Positions 36,323-45,768 of a DNA stretch of 64,000 nt are shown piece after piece. The DNA is from Acetobacterium woodii (GTDB taxonomy: Bacteria > Bacillota > Clostridia > Eubacteriales > Eubacteriaceae). Within the stretch, counting starts at the first letter, position 1, and the number at the start of each line of letters is the position of its first letter. Made by a program: the position numbers and the translations under genes. The notes beneath the pieces are model-generated. The model made no database searches and was not told the DNA's origin. It saw nothing but the letters and a program-made list of their open reading frames with translations. The stretch is taken from assembly GCA_016213825.1 (NCBI GenBank), contig JACQZP010000016.1, forward strand, positions 1 through 64,000, in the 5' to 3' direction.

Positions 36323-37606
36323 ATGACACAAATGCTAAAAGCCCGTGCGGGTAAAATTACCGAAGAAATGGAAATGGTGGCCATCAGTGAAGGCTTCACC
36401 CCTGAATTTATCAGAGCCGGCGTTGCCGCTGGCCGGATTGTTATTCCTAAAAATAAATTTAGAAATCGTTCTAAAATCTGCGGCATCGGCGGCGGTCTGG
36501 ATGTTAAAGTCAATGGCTTAATGGGTACCTCCGGCGACCGTGACGATATGGAAATGGAAGTTAAAAAACTAAAAATTATTGAAGAAACCGGTGCTCACGG
36601 CTTTATGGATTTAAGTATGGGCGCCGATATTGATACCATGCGCACCTTGAGTTTAGCTAACTCCAACATTGCTGCCGGCTGCGTGCCGGTTTATCAGGCC
36701 TGTGTGGAAGCGGTGGAAAAACGGGGTCTGATGGTTAACATGACCTCTGACGATCTTTTCGCTGTGGTTGAAAAACAATGTGAAGCAGGTATGGATTTCA
36801 TGGCTGTTCACTCTGCCCTGAACATGGATGTCCTGAAAATCTTAAAGAAATCCGGACGCGTCACCGATGTGGTCAGCCGCGGCGGCTCCCTTTTAACCGG
36901 CTGGATGTTCCACAACGATAAAGAAAATCCCCTGTATGCTGAGTTTGATCGGCTTTTGGAAATCCTCAAGGCCACCGATACCGTCTTAAGTATCGGCGAT
37001 GCGATTCGGCCTGGCTCCAACGCCGATTCCCTGGACCCTGCCCACCTTCGCGGTTTGATGGTTGCCGGTGAGCTAACGAAACGCGCGCTGGAAGCCGGTG
37101 TTCAGGTTATGGTAGAAGGTCCTGGCCATGTGCCACTGAACCATATCCCTTCGGCCATGCTGTTGCAAAAACGTCTCTGTTATGACGTTCCTTATTACAT
37201 TCTGGGATTCCTGGCCACCGATATTGCGCCGGGTTATGATAATATTACCGGATCCATCGGTGGTGCCTTTGCCGGCATGCATGGCGCTGACTTCCTTTGT
37301 TACCTGACTCCGGCTGAACATTTGGGCTTGCCAAACGAAGAAGACGTCCGCATCGGGGTTGAAACAACCCGCATTGCTGCCAACGCTGCCAATGTCTTAA
37401 AACGCGGCGGAACAGCATGGAACCGTGATCTGGCTATGTCCCGGGCCCGGGTTTCCCGAAATCAGGAAGAGCAAGTGAAAAATGCTATTAATCAGGCTAA
37501 CCTGGTTGCAGCCTTTGCGGCGCAACAGCCGTCCCATGGCTGTGCCGTCTGCAGCGACAGCAAGTGTCCGGCAGATGTAGCGGCAGAGTTTTTTGGAATC
37601 GCCTAA
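36323..37606 (+). CDS. bzaB: BzaB, second ThiC-like synthase subunit
   Basis: A 427-residue ThiC paralogue that clearly arose by duplication with bzaA (shared ARAGKITEEMEMVAISEG and VEGPGHVPLNHIPSAM). The C-terminal 4Fe-4S motif is C407-x2-C410-x4-C415 (CAVCSDSKC), the classic spacing. I chose the ATG at 36323, 17 bases after bzaA; an open frame extends back into bzaA but has no start signal. BzaA and BzaB together make 5-hydroxybenzimidazole in Eubacterium limosum, whereas in other organisms one BzaF does so. A palindromic repeat separates it from cobT. Confidence 0.95.
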   Translation: MTQMLKARAGKITEEMEMVAISEGFTPEFIRAGVAAGRIVIPKNKFRNRSKICGIGGGLDVKVNGLMGTSGDRDDMEMEVKKLKIIEETGAHGFMDLSMGADIDTMRTLSLANSNIAAGCVPVYQACVEAVEKRGLMVNMTSDDLFAVVEKQCEAGMDFMAVHSALNMDVLKILKKSGRVTDVVSRGGSLLTGWMFHNDKENPLYAEFDRLLEILKATDTVLSIGDAIRPGSNADSLDPAHLRGLMVAGELTKRALEAGVQVMVEGPGHVPLNHIPSAMLLQKRLCYDVPYYILGFLATDIAPGYDNITGSIGGAFAGMHGADFLCYLTPAEHLGLPNEEDVRIGVETTRIAANAANVLKRGGTAWNRDLAMSRARVSRNQEEQVKNAINQANLVAAFAAQQPSHGCAVCSDSKCPADVAAEFFGIA

Positions 37607-37615
37607 ATAATAAAA

Positions 37616-37735
37616 GATCTGTTGCGGGCGGCTTACCCGCCCCTACAAACTGATAAATCACTGTGTTGCTAAAAATATTGCTTCGTCCCTGCTGATTCGT
37701 TCGTAGGGGCGAGGGTCTGCCCTTTGGGTATTATC
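37616..37735. repeat. MITE-like palindromic element between bzaB and cobT
   Basis: Imperfect inverted ends GGGCGGCTTACCCGCCCCTAC (37627 region) and GTAGGGGCGAGGGTCTGCCC (37711 region) enclose about 65 bases. The word GTAGGGGCG with its complement is widespread in bacterial genomes as a mobile palindrome. It lies inside the operon and lengthens the bzaB-cobT gap to about 200 bases. Confidence 0.65.
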
Positions 37736-37810
37736 AATCGCCCACACAACCATATTTCACATTTAATTAATCTTACATTTCATTTATTACCAATAGAAGG
37801 GATAATTACC

Positions 37811-38899
37811 ATGATCGAAACCAAATACACCTTAAAACACGTCATCGAAGCGACCGAACCAGCAGATCCCAAGTGGCGCCAAGCTGCCCGCGAACACATT
37901 GAAAAACTGGCTATTCCACCATGGAGTTTAGGACAGCTGCTGGTTGTCGGCGAACAGCTGGCTGGCATTCAGCGCACCATCCGACCCAATGTTGATAAAA
38001 AAATGGTCATTACCATGGCTGGCGATCACGGCGTGGTGGCTGAGGGCGTTTCGGCATTTCCTCAGGAGGTTACCCCCCAAATGGTGGAAAATTTTGTCAA
38101 AGGCGGAGCTGGCATTAATGTTCTAGCCAAGGCTTCCGGTGCCGATGTCATTGTTGTCGATATGGGCGTCGCTGTAGATATGCCAAAGCTGGTGGAAAAA
38201 GGCGCCATCATCGATTGTAAAATAGCCTACGGCACCAAAAACTTTTATCTTGAACCAGCAATGACCCGGGATCAAGCCATTGCCGCCCTGGAAGCCGGCA
38301 TCAATGTGGCTTCCAAAGTTATTGAAGAACAGGGTGTCAATCTTTTGGCCACAGGAGATATGGGCATTGGCAATACCACCCCTAGCGCCGCGATTTTAGC
38401 CGTCATGGCCGAATACCCGGTTTCATCGGTAACCGGCCGGGGGACCGGGATTGATAATGCCGCCCTGATTAATAAGATCAAGGTGATTCGCGAATCCATC
38501 AACCTGCATCAGCCGGATAAGAATGACCCCATCGATGTGCTTGCTAAAGTTGGCGGTTTTGAAATTGCCGGAATTGCCGGGGTTATTTTAGGTGCTGCTT
38601 ATCATCAGGTGCCTATTTTAGTAGACGGTTTTATTTCCACCGCCGGCGCTTTAATTGCCAAGGCCCTTTGTCCCCAATCCCTGGATTATATGATCCCCTC
38701 TCATCAGTCCGAAGAACCGGGTCATCAGCTGATGTGGCAGGCCCTGGGCTTGCGTCCTTTGCTCAATCTGAATTTTCGGTTGGGCGAAGGAACCGGCGCA
38801 GCAGTAGCCATGCACCTGGTGGAATCCTCGGCCCGGGTGATGTGTGATGTTCTAACCTTTGAAGATGCAGGAGTAACCAATGGTCATGAAGGGGTATGA
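37811..38899 (+). CDS. cobT: CobT, nicotinate-nucleotide:dimethylbenzimidazole phosphoribosyltransferase
   Basis: A 362-residue enzyme that activates the lower-ligand base to its alpha-ribotide for attachment to the corrin ring. Signatures: MAGDHGVVAEGVSAFPQEVT, MGIGNTTPSAAILAV, GTGIDNAALINKI, and GEGTGAAVAM with the catalytic Glu near the C-terminus (E317 in Salmonella). I chose the ATG at 37811 (MIETKYTLKHVIE) because GAAGGGA lies upstream, although the frame is open further back. Its stop overlaps the bzaC start by 20 bases. Its place in the operon supports specialisation for benzimidazoles. Confidence 0.96.
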   Translation: MIETKYTLKHVIEATEPADPKWRQAAREHIEKLAIPPWSLGQLLVVGEQLAGIQRTIRPNVDKKMVITMAGDHGVVAEGVSAFPQEVTPQMVENFVKGGAGINVLAKASGADVIVVDMGVAVDMPKLVEKGAIIDCKIAYGTKNFYLEPAMTRDQAIAALEAGINVASKVIEEQGVNLLATGDMGIGNTTPSAAILAVMAEYPVSSVTGRGTGIDNAALINKIKVIRESINLHQPDKNDPIDVLAKVGGFEIAGIAGVILGAAYHQVPILVDGFISTAGALIAKALCPQSLDYMIPSHQSEEPGHQLMWQALGLRPLLNLNFRLGEGTGAAVAMHLVESSARVMCDVLTFEDAGVTNGHEGV

Positions 38900-39938
38900 T
38901 CCTCACACCAACGGCGGCCAGTATCTGGAAGACCTTGCCACCGCCTACTGGCTTTCGGATGCCCTGTTTACCGCGTTGGAAATGGATCTTTTTAAAATCA
39001 TCGATGATTTTGGAATTCAGGGAGCAACACTCCATGAACTCTCTCAAGCACTGGATACCAACGAAAATGCCCTGTCCCGCTATTTGGAGCTACTGATCAG
39101 TCTGGGCTTGGTCGGACACTATCAAAATGTTTATTATAATCAACTGATTACCAAAGAATATTTGCTTAAAGAGAGTCCCCTTTACCAAGGGGACTCGATC
39201 TTGTGGCGAAAAAATCTTACCGATGATTGGGCGACCCTGAAACAGTCGCTAAAAGCCGGCGGACGGGTCAATTTTTTACCAGACGATATCAGCGAAGATG
39301 AACTCAATCAGCGCCGGGCCAAATATATTAAAGCGATGGACAATGTTGCCAAGCTCAAAGCTAATGACTGCACCACCTTTTTTAGTGAATTAAGTGGTGA
39401 TATTCTGGATGTAGGGACCGGTTCCGGAGCCATGGCGCTGGCTTTTTTGCAAGCCTTTCCCGATACCAGCGCCACCTTGCTGGACATTGAGCAGATGCTT
39501 CCCCATACACAAAAGCTCATCAATCAAACACCTTATACCAATCGAGTTGAATACCATCCCGGTAATATTCTGGAGCCGGAATGGGATCTTACTAAAAAAT
39601 TTAAACTGATTATTCTTTCTAACATTGTTCATGCTTATGCTGAAGCTGAAAATGAATTGGTTTTAAAAACGGCAGCAAAATATTTGGCCGATGATGGTGT
39701 GATCCTGATTCATGATTTTTTTAATGAGCATGACCCCGTTAAGGCCCACTTATCGGATGTCAACATGTTTTTAAATACCTACAATGGTAAGGTTTTTTCA
39801 GGCGCATGGGTGATCAATGAGCTGAAAAAAAATCATTTGTCGGTTTCTTCGCTCATTCCCTTAGAAACCGATACCGCCGTGATTTTTGCTGCAAAATCGG
39901 CAGCGATTCTGGATACCGGTTTGATCAAGCCCAATTAA
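38880..39938 (+). CDS. bzaC: BzaC, SAM-dependent O-methyltransferase
   Basis: A 352-residue class I O-methyltransferase of the hydroxyindole-type family. An N-terminal winged-helix dimerisation domain (about 15-110, LATAYWLSDALFTALEMDLF) is followed by the SAM domain with DVGTGSGAMALAFLQ (177-191) and ATLLDIEQM. It methylates the 5-hydroxyl of 5-hydroxybenzimidazole to give 5-methoxybenzimidazole, the second step of the pathway shown for Eubacterium limosum. GGAG lies six bases before the ATG at 38880, inside the end of cobT, so the two are coupled. Confidence 0.93.
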   Translation: MVMKGYDPHTNGGQYLEDLATAYWLSDALFTALEMDLFKIIDDFGIQGATLHELSQALDTNENALSRYLELLISLGLVGHYQNVYYNQLITKEYLLKESPLYQGDSILWRKNLTDDWATLKQSLKAGGRVNFLPDDISEDELNQRRAKYIKAMDNVAKLKANDCTTFFSELSGDILDVGTGSGAMALAFLQAFPDTSATLLDIEQMLPHTQKLINQTPYTNRVEYHPGNILEPEWDLTKKFKLIILSNIVHAYAEAENELVLKTAAKYLADDGVILIHDFFNEHDPVKAHLSDVNMFLNTYNGKVFSGAWVINELKKNHLSVSSLIPLETDTAVIFAAKSAAILDTGLIKPN

Positions 39939-39981
39939 AGGCAGACAGTTTCGAAATTTAGAATCGTCAAACAAATGATTG

Positions 39982-40017
39982 CTTTACGATCAGTTTCATG
40001 CGAAACTGATCGTAAAG
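39982..40017. repeat. perfect 16-bp hairpin between bzaC and bzaD
   Basis: CTTTACGATCAGTTTC-ATGC-GAAACTGATCGTAAAG. No T-run follows, so it is more likely an RNA processing or stability hairpin, or a repetitive palindrome, than a terminator. Confidence 0.75.
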
Positions 40018-40066
40018 TGCACCTCACTTCGGAATAGTCTATAAAAAATACATTCAAGGAGCAACT

Positions 40067-41395
40067 ATGAAAATACTTTTCATACAAGCCCTCTCAATGG
40101 AGGGTATCGACATCGAGCGGGTGTATCCCATTGGGATCGTCGTATTGGCTTCCCAGGTCGAACGTCAAACCAATCATGACCTACATCTTTTTGATATGAA
40201 CATGTCCCTGGATCCCTACGGCGATCTGCGGCTTCAACTGGATGCCCATCAACCTGATGTTGTTTGTGTGTCCTTAAGAAATATCGACCCACTGGGAAAC
40301 AAAACCTCCTCCCTTATTCCCGGCTTTGCCGTCACCCTGGCTTTTATTAAACGCTACTGTCCGGATACCAGAATTTTAGCTGGCGGAACCGGATTTTCCC
40401 TGTTTCCAGAACGGTTAATGACCGAATATAGCGAAATTGATTACGCTGTTACCGGCGAAGCCGAGAAAATCATTGTGCCGTTACTGGAAAACCTGGACAA
40501 TCCTCCTCGTTTGCCGGGACTCTGTTATCGGGAAAACGGCGAAATTATGATTGTCCCACCGGTTGGTGATTATGATATGCAAGACTATCAGATGCCCAAT
40601 CGGGATCTCCTTGATCCCCGGCCTTACCTGAGCGTTAATAAATACGTGGAAAGCATCGGCGTGGAGACCAAGCGAGGCTGTTGCTTCAGCTGCGGCTATT
40701 GCTCTTACCCCCTGCTGCAGGGCAGTAAAATGCGCTGTCGGACCCCGGAGGCGGTAGTCGATGAAATCCAATTTCTCTATGAAACCTATGGTGTCACCCG
40801 GATTCATTTTACCGATTCGGTAGTCAATATTCCGGTGGATCATCTGGACGCAATCTGTTCCGAAATCATTCGCCGGGATCTCAAAATTAACTGGAGCGGT
40901 TTCTTTCGGGAAAACCTGTTAACTGAAGAAAACGTCGCCCTTTATACCAAATCCGGCTGCGAGTGTTTTTCTCTCTCCCCGGATGGATTGAGTCAAACTG
41001 CGCTGGATGCCATGGATAAACACATGACCGTCCAGGATATTCTCGATACCGCCCAAGTGCTGGCCAACAGCGGTGTTGTCACCGTTTATCACTTCCTGGT
41101 CAATACTCCCGGCGATACGGCCGAAACTCAGCAGGAAGCCAAAGATCTCATCGATGCGATTTATGATATCCATCATGCTTCAAAAACCCTGGGGACCATT
41201 GTGCTAAACAATATCCGCATTCTGCCGGGAACCAAGGTCGAAAAACAGGCCCTGGAAAATGGGGTGATCACCCCGGAAACCGATCTCCTCTATCCTACCT
41301 ATTACAACCCGGCGCCCTTTGATCGGGTCCGTTACGATTTGGAGATATATCATACCAAGAAAAATATCTTTATGTGGCAGGAGGTCACCTCATGA
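40067..41395 (+). CDS. bzaD: BzaD, B12-binding radical SAM methyltransferase-type enzyme
   Basis: A 442-residue class B-like radical SAM protein. Residues 1-145 are the cobalamin-binding Rossmann-like domain (VVCVSLRNIDPLGNKT, ILAGGTGFSLFPE); there is no DxHxxG motif, as is common in this class. The radical SAM cluster is C205-x3-C209-x2-C212 (RGCCFSCGYC). In the studied pathway BzaD adds a methyl to C6 of 5-methoxybenzimidazole. AAGGAG precedes the ATG. The stop TGA overlaps the bzaE start. Confidence 0.93.
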   Translation: MKILFIQALSMEGIDIERVYPIGIVVLASQVERQTNHDLHLFDMNMSLDPYGDLRLQLDAHQPDVVCVSLRNIDPLGNKTSSLIPGFAVTLAFIKRYCPDTRILAGGTGFSLFPERLMTEYSEIDYAVTGEAEKIIVPLLENLDNPPRLPGLCYRENGEIMIVPPVGDYDMQDYQMPNRDLLDPRPYLSVNKYVESIGVETKRGCCFSCGYCSYPLLQGSKMRCRTPEAVVDEIQFLYETYGVTRIHFTDSVVNIPVDHLDAICSEIIRRDLKINWSGFFRENLLTEENVALYTKSGCECFSLSPDGLSQTALDAMDKHMTVQDILDTAQVLANSGVVTVYHFLVNTPGDTAETQQEAKDLIDAIYDIHHASKTLGTIVLNNIRILPGTKVEKQALENGVITPETDLLYPTYYNPAPFDRVRYDLEIYHTKKNIFMWQEVTS

Positions 41396-42876
41396 ACGTC
41401 ATTCTTTTAGAACATCCCCGCTCCTATGGCGAAGATCGCTGCAATGATATTGCCAATGCCCCTTTATCGGCCTGCCTGAATACTGGCTACATCGGCGGCA
41501 TGCTGGCCGCCAACAATGTCGAGGTCACGATCGTGGACGGCTATCTGGAAAAACTGGATTATCCGGCCATTGAAGCCGAAATAGCCAAAATACGCCCGAC
41601 GGTCTTAGGGATTCACCTAGTCTATCATTGGGAAGATAATAAAACGCTTTATCAGTTTATCGAGCGAATCAAAGCAACCTACGGAATTGCCTATGTCTGT
41701 GTTTATGGATTTTATCCCACCTTTGCCTATGAAGAAATCTTAAACCGCTGCCCGGCCATTGATGCGGCTTTATTGGGTGAAACCGAGCTGATTTTTTTAA
41801 AGCTGGTTGAAGATTTCCCAACTGTTCCTGATGCGGGAATTGCCAAGCGCACCGCTAACGGCATTGTGGCGACTCGGGGTGAAGTGGTGATGGATGTGGA
41901 TTCATTGCCCTTTCCGCTGCGTAGCAAGGGTTCCTATTCTTTTGGTGAGGTGAATATTTCTGGAAGTCGGGGCTGTTACGGCGGCTGCACCTTCTGTTAT
42001 ATTAATCCCTACTACGGTGATATCAAACGGAAATGGCGAGGACGAAGCCCAGAAAATATCATCGCTGAAATTGATGCAGTGATGAAAGAAACTGATATCC
42101 GTTACTTCTACTTTATGGACCCCAACTTTTACGGTCCCGGTCAGGCCGGGAAGGATCGGGTACTGAAACTGGCCAGTCTCTTAAAAGAACGACACATCAA
42201 TTTTGGCATTGAAGCCCGAGCCAATGATATTGAAGATGAAACCATCCAGGTTTTGGTGGACGCTGGTCTTAAGCACATCCTCATCGGGTTAGAAAGCGGT
42301 CGGGACGAAGCCCTTAAACGTCTGAACAAGCTAACCACTGTTGCCGATAACGAGCAGGCGCTGCAAATTCTGAGAAAACATGGCATCGAACCCAGCGTCG
42401 GCTTTATTATGTTTGAGCCTGACTCGACCCTGGAAGATCTAAAAGTCAACTACGACTTTTTAAAGCGCAACGCCCTTTTGGACAAACTGGAGATCAGCGT
42501 TAATGTGCTGTATCATCACATGATCATCCTCCAGGGAAGCTCCTCCTATAAAGCTCTCCAGGAGCAGGGACGGCTGAACATCTCCAAGCATTCCACCTAT
42601 GAGGCGGATACCGATTATCTGAACCCCAAGGTGGCCATGTTGGCCGGGATGCTCCGGGATATGACCAACCATATCTTTTCCTATATGAAAGACACCTGGG
42701 AACTGAGCTTTAAAAAAGATCCGGTGATTATGGAAAAATATCGTCTGATCAACAATCTGCTGGTCCAATCGTTTGAAGATTATCTGAACTTACTTAAAAA
42801 CGAAGCGATTACAGTTGAAAAGCGAAATAAGTACGTCAGCATATTTAATGCAACAGTTGATGGTATCATGGCATAA
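41392..42876 (+). CDS. bzaE: BzaE, B12-binding radical SAM enzyme forming dimethylbenzimidazole
   Basis: A 494-residue B12-binding radical SAM protein related to BzaD. The N-terminal part (about 1-165) is the corrinoid-binding domain. The cluster motif is C195-x3-C199-x2-C202 (GSRGCYGGCTFCYI), and later GLKHILIGLESGRDEALKRL is the beta-strand with the typical GxExG-like pattern. BzaE converts 5-methoxy-6-methylbenzimidazole to 5,6-dimethylbenzimidazole. I chose the ATG at 41392 because AGGAGGTC precedes it and it overlaps the bzaD stop by four bases; an upstream in-frame ATG lacks a ribosome site. A terminator follows. Confidence 0.93.
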   Translation: MNVILLEHPRSYGEDRCNDIANAPLSACLNTGYIGGMLAANNVEVTIVDGYLEKLDYPAIEAEIAKIRPTVLGIHLVYHWEDNKTLYQFIERIKATYGIAYVCVYGFYPTFAYEEILNRCPAIDAALLGETELIFLKLVEDFPTVPDAGIAKRTANGIVATRGEVVMDVDSLPFPLRSKGSYSFGEVNISGSRGCYGGCTFCYINPYYGDIKRKWRGRSPENIIAEIDAVMKETDIRYFYFMDPNFYGPGQAGKDRVLKLASLLKERHINFGIEARANDIEDETIQVLVDAGLKHILIGLESGRDEALKRLNKLTTVADNEQALQILRKHGIEPSVGFIMFEPDSTLEDLKVNYDFLKRNALLDKLEISVNVLYHHMIILQGSSSYKALQEQGRLNISKHSTYEADTDYLNPKVAMLAGMLRDMTNHIFSYMKDTWELSFKKDPVIMEKYRLINNLLVQSFEDYLNLLKNEAITVEKRNKYVSIFNATVDGIMA

Positions 42877-42922
42877 AACCATCCAAACCTAAAGTCATTT
42901 AATAGATTCACTTACATAAATA

Positions 42923-42964
42923 AAAATCGCCTGAAGGTCATCCTCTTCAGACGATTTTTTTATT
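42923..42964. terminator. terminator of the bza operon
   Basis: AAAATCGCCTGAAG...CTTCAGACGATTTT (one mismatch) followed by TTTTTATTT on the plus strand. Confidence 0.85.
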
Positions 42965-43052
42965 TATGTCAGAAACAGCGATTGATTTTTTCGCTATCAG
43001 CTGACTTCACTTTTGCAAACAACAGGTGTAAATCAGTATAGAAACAGCAACC

Positions 43053-45419
43053 TTACTTCATTTCCAATACGCCTGGTTTCAGTAGATCCTGACTATACTG
43101 CCCATCACTCTCCCAGGTATAACCGGTGTCACCAGTAACCAGGTGATAGAATTTGTAATAACCCAGCTTGCGGTCACCGTTCTTATCAAGATTCAGGACA
43201 CCACCGACGCCATGGAAGGAGTTAGACCCCACATAGGTATTTATCTTTTCGAGATCTGCCGATGTACCTTCTGACAGGTAAGCACACCCCAGTAGCCAGA
43301 TACCATCAAAAGAACTGATGATGCTCTCCTTCAGCGCCGTACCGTTTCCGACCTCATCATTGATGACGTAATAAAGCGGATCAAATTTGTCGCCATAGGG
43401 TGTAAAGTCGATGGTGGTATAGTCAACCCGTGTGGCCATCTCAGCTGCTGTTTTGTCTGCAACCACGGTTTTAGACTGGGACGAGCTGTCGGTACCAAAC
43501 CACTTCACATCTTTCAGGACACTCGACTCTCCGACACTCGCCAGAATTTTTACCACTTCACTGTATGAGACCGTCATCACTGAGGTTTTAGCCGGATCAC
43601 TGCCGGTAACCGCTGCTTCAGTCTGTTTGATCACATCCGAAAAATCCACTGCCGCCGGATCATATGCCACGGAAATGACCTCCCCGCCAAAATTTTTCTG
43701 CATCAGAGGTATGATACCATTACCATAGGTATCGTCGGTATGAAGGATCACCAACTTCTCAATCCCCTCCTGCTTCATCAGGGCCGACATGGCTTTAGTC
43801 TCCATTTCATCATTCATGACCAGTCGGTAAATCCGATCGGGCTGAATCAGCGAAGCGCTCGAAGAGAGTGGCGAAATGTCGATCACCCCTGCTGCGTCAA
43901 TTAAAGGTTTCACCGCCTCCAACTCAGTACTGTTTATCGGTCCGATGATATTTTTAACGCCCCGGTCAATAAGTTTCTGGGCGGCTTCTTTTGCTTTCTG
44001 GGTATCACTGGCAGTATCTTCCACCACCAGTGAGAGTTCCAGATCCGATCCGACCGACTTGGCATAGGCATTGAAATTTTTGACTGCGTATTCCAAAATA
44101 TTCTTTATTTCTTTCCCATTTTCAGAACGGTTTCCAGTTAAAGGAAGCAGTGCACCGATCTGAACGTTTCCGCCGTCGGTAGCCACCTTCCAGTCTTTAC
44201 TCAGGATGATCGGTTCTCCGGCTCCCAGATTTACATAATGCCCTTTGCAACTCCAGGTGTAGTTTTCACCGTCCTTGACGCAGATATAACGCATGTATTT
44301 TGATCCTTTAGTATCCCCGTTGGCGTCCATCGTGTTAAAGGAGCCATAGGCATTCCGATAGGTGGCCGCACTGGTAACCAGATTTTGCTTCAGTGTATTG
44401 AAATCCACATCCGCTCCATACGAATAGGTATCGGCCAGTAACCACAGCGCATCCCAAGTTGTGATGGCATAAGGCGAATAATCGGTAGCACCGTCAAGCA
44501 GCGAACTGATGTAAGGCAGGGCATCCAGAGAAATACCCTTGTCACCCATGGTCAGTCCTTCCATACCGGTCTTTTCGAGGAAAACCGCCGCATCTTTATC
44601 CTGCAAAATGGTCTGATTGCCGATGATATCAGCACTGGCAAACCATTTCATGGTAGAAAGTTTTGCATCTCCAGCTACTTTTTTAATGACTTCAGCCCCG
44701 GTCTGACTCGGTGAGATAATGACCACCGCAGTGTTCTGACTATCTGCTCTGGCTGCAATTTCCTTAAGTGACGCTGCGACTGCCACATAATCGGGATTAT
44801 CTGAAGCGATGGTAACCGCCCCGATAACGTCCATCCCTTGTTTCTGAGCCATTTCGTTGATGTAGTCATGATACCCCCGACCATAGGTATCGTCCACATA
44901 GACGGTAATTACATGGTCCATTTTATAGACGCTCTTCATAATTCGTGTCAGGCCGTCGACCTGGCTGGTATCAGTCCCTACCATCCGAAAGAAATTATCC
45001 GGCTGGGACAATTCCCTGGCAGTAGATGAAGGACTCAGCAGAAGCATGTCATTTTCATTAGCATACTGGAGCACATTGATAGACTCTTCTGAAAGCATCG
45101 GTCCAATTACAACATTGACACCCTCATTCTTCAAGGCTTCAAGTTCCTTCAAGGCGTTGGCTGGATCGCTTTTTGTATCCCGGATATCTAAAGCGATTTT
45201 AATCCCACTATCAGACAGATACTGGTTGACAATCGGCAATGCCGCATTGACAGCCTTTTCTGCTGCCGTTCCAGTTGCATTCCATGTTCCCGTCACTGGA
45301 AACAGAGCCCCCACCTTAATGGTTTTAACCGCCTGAACCTGAGATGGTGGAGCCGCAAATGTACTCAAACTCATTGTCAATACAAAAACAACAATTAGTG
45401 TAAAAACTGACTTCTTCAT
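43053..45419 (-). CDS. double-domain amino-acid-type ABC solute-binding protein (two Peripla_BP_6 domains)
   Basis: A 788-residue secreted protein. The signal peptide (KKSVFTLIVVFVLTMSLSTF, AxA cut after AAPPS region) is followed by two tandem LivJ-type domains: KVGALFPVTGTWNATGTAAE (about 30-410) and QIGALLPLTGNRSENGKEIK (about 418-788). Both keep the same pattern (ISPSSTAREL against ISPLSSSASL; MRYICVKDGENYTW against YYKFYHLVTGDTGYTW). Single-domain members bind branched-chain amino acids or amides. I chose the ATG at 45419 because AAGGAG lies upstream. No permease or ATPase is adjacent, so it may be a sensor or an orphan. Confidence 0.85.
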   Translation of the reverse strand: MKKSVFTLIVVFVLTMSLSTFAAPPSQVQAVKTIKVGALFPVTGTWNATGTAAEKAVNAALPIVNQYLSDSGIKIALDIRDTKSDPANALKELEALKNEGVNVVIGPMLSEESINVLQYANENDMLLLSPSSTARELSQPDNFFRMVGTDTSQVDGLTRIMKSVYKMDHVITVYVDDTYGRGYHDYINEMAQKQGMDVIGAVTIASDNPDYVAVAASLKEIAARADSQNTAVVIISPSQTGAEVIKKVAGDAKLSTMKWFASADIIGNQTILQDKDAAVFLEKTGMEGLTMGDKGISLDALPYISSLLDGATDYSPYAITTWDALWLLADTYSYGADVDFNTLKQNLVTSAATYRNAYGSFNTMDANGDTKGSKYMRYICVKDGENYTWSCKGHYVNLGAGEPIILSKDWKVATDGGNVQIGALLPLTGNRSENGKEIKNILEYAVKNFNAYAKSVGSDLELSLVVEDTASDTQKAKEAAQKLIDRGVKNIIGPINSTELEAVKPLIDAAGVIDISPLSSSASLIQPDRIYRLVMNDEMETKAMSALMKQEGIEKLVILHTDDTYGNGIIPLMQKNFGGEVISVAYDPAAVDFSDVIKQTEAAVTGSDPAKTSVMTVSYSEVVKILASVGESSVLKDVKWFGTDSSSQSKTVVADKTAAEMATRVDYTTIDFTPYGDKFDPLYYVINDEVGNGTALKESIISSFDGIWLLGCAYLSEGTSADLEKINTYVGSNSFHGVGGVLNLDKNGDRKLGYYKFYHLVTGDTGYTWESDGQYSQDLLKPGVLEMK

Positions 45420-45768
45420 CTTTTCTCCTTCTGACTGTATTATTAAGTTGCTAAATAGGCAATCTTTTATGGCTAATCGAATAAGTATGCGTTTTTTTAT
45501 AATTATATTCAACTATATTCGACTGTATGAATCATTAATGGAAGCAATCCGTGAATGTCTCAATTATTTTAATCAAGGTTATCTATAATCTGCTGCAAAA
45601 ATACCGCCTATCACAGTAGAATGCGATCAGCGGCATAAATTTTCTTACAATTGGATTACTCACATCCGCATCAATAAGGGTAACTTTGTCTCTAAATTTT
45701 TAGGCACTTTATTTCATTGCTCACTCTTTATGGTTAATGCTTGTTGTATTAACTCGCTAACAATCTGT
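45420..45768. other. gap without recognised features
   Basis: About 350 bases, AT-rich, holding the upstream region of the double-domain binding protein. I see no RNA, repeat or small gene that I can support. Confidence 0.4.

Noticed and set aside
35019-37606. Tandem thiC genes for thiamine synthesis
   Set aside because: Two ThiC paralogues in tandem followed by cobT, a methyltransferase and two B12-binding radical SAM enzymes under a cobalamin (not TPP) riboswitch fit the bza pathway.
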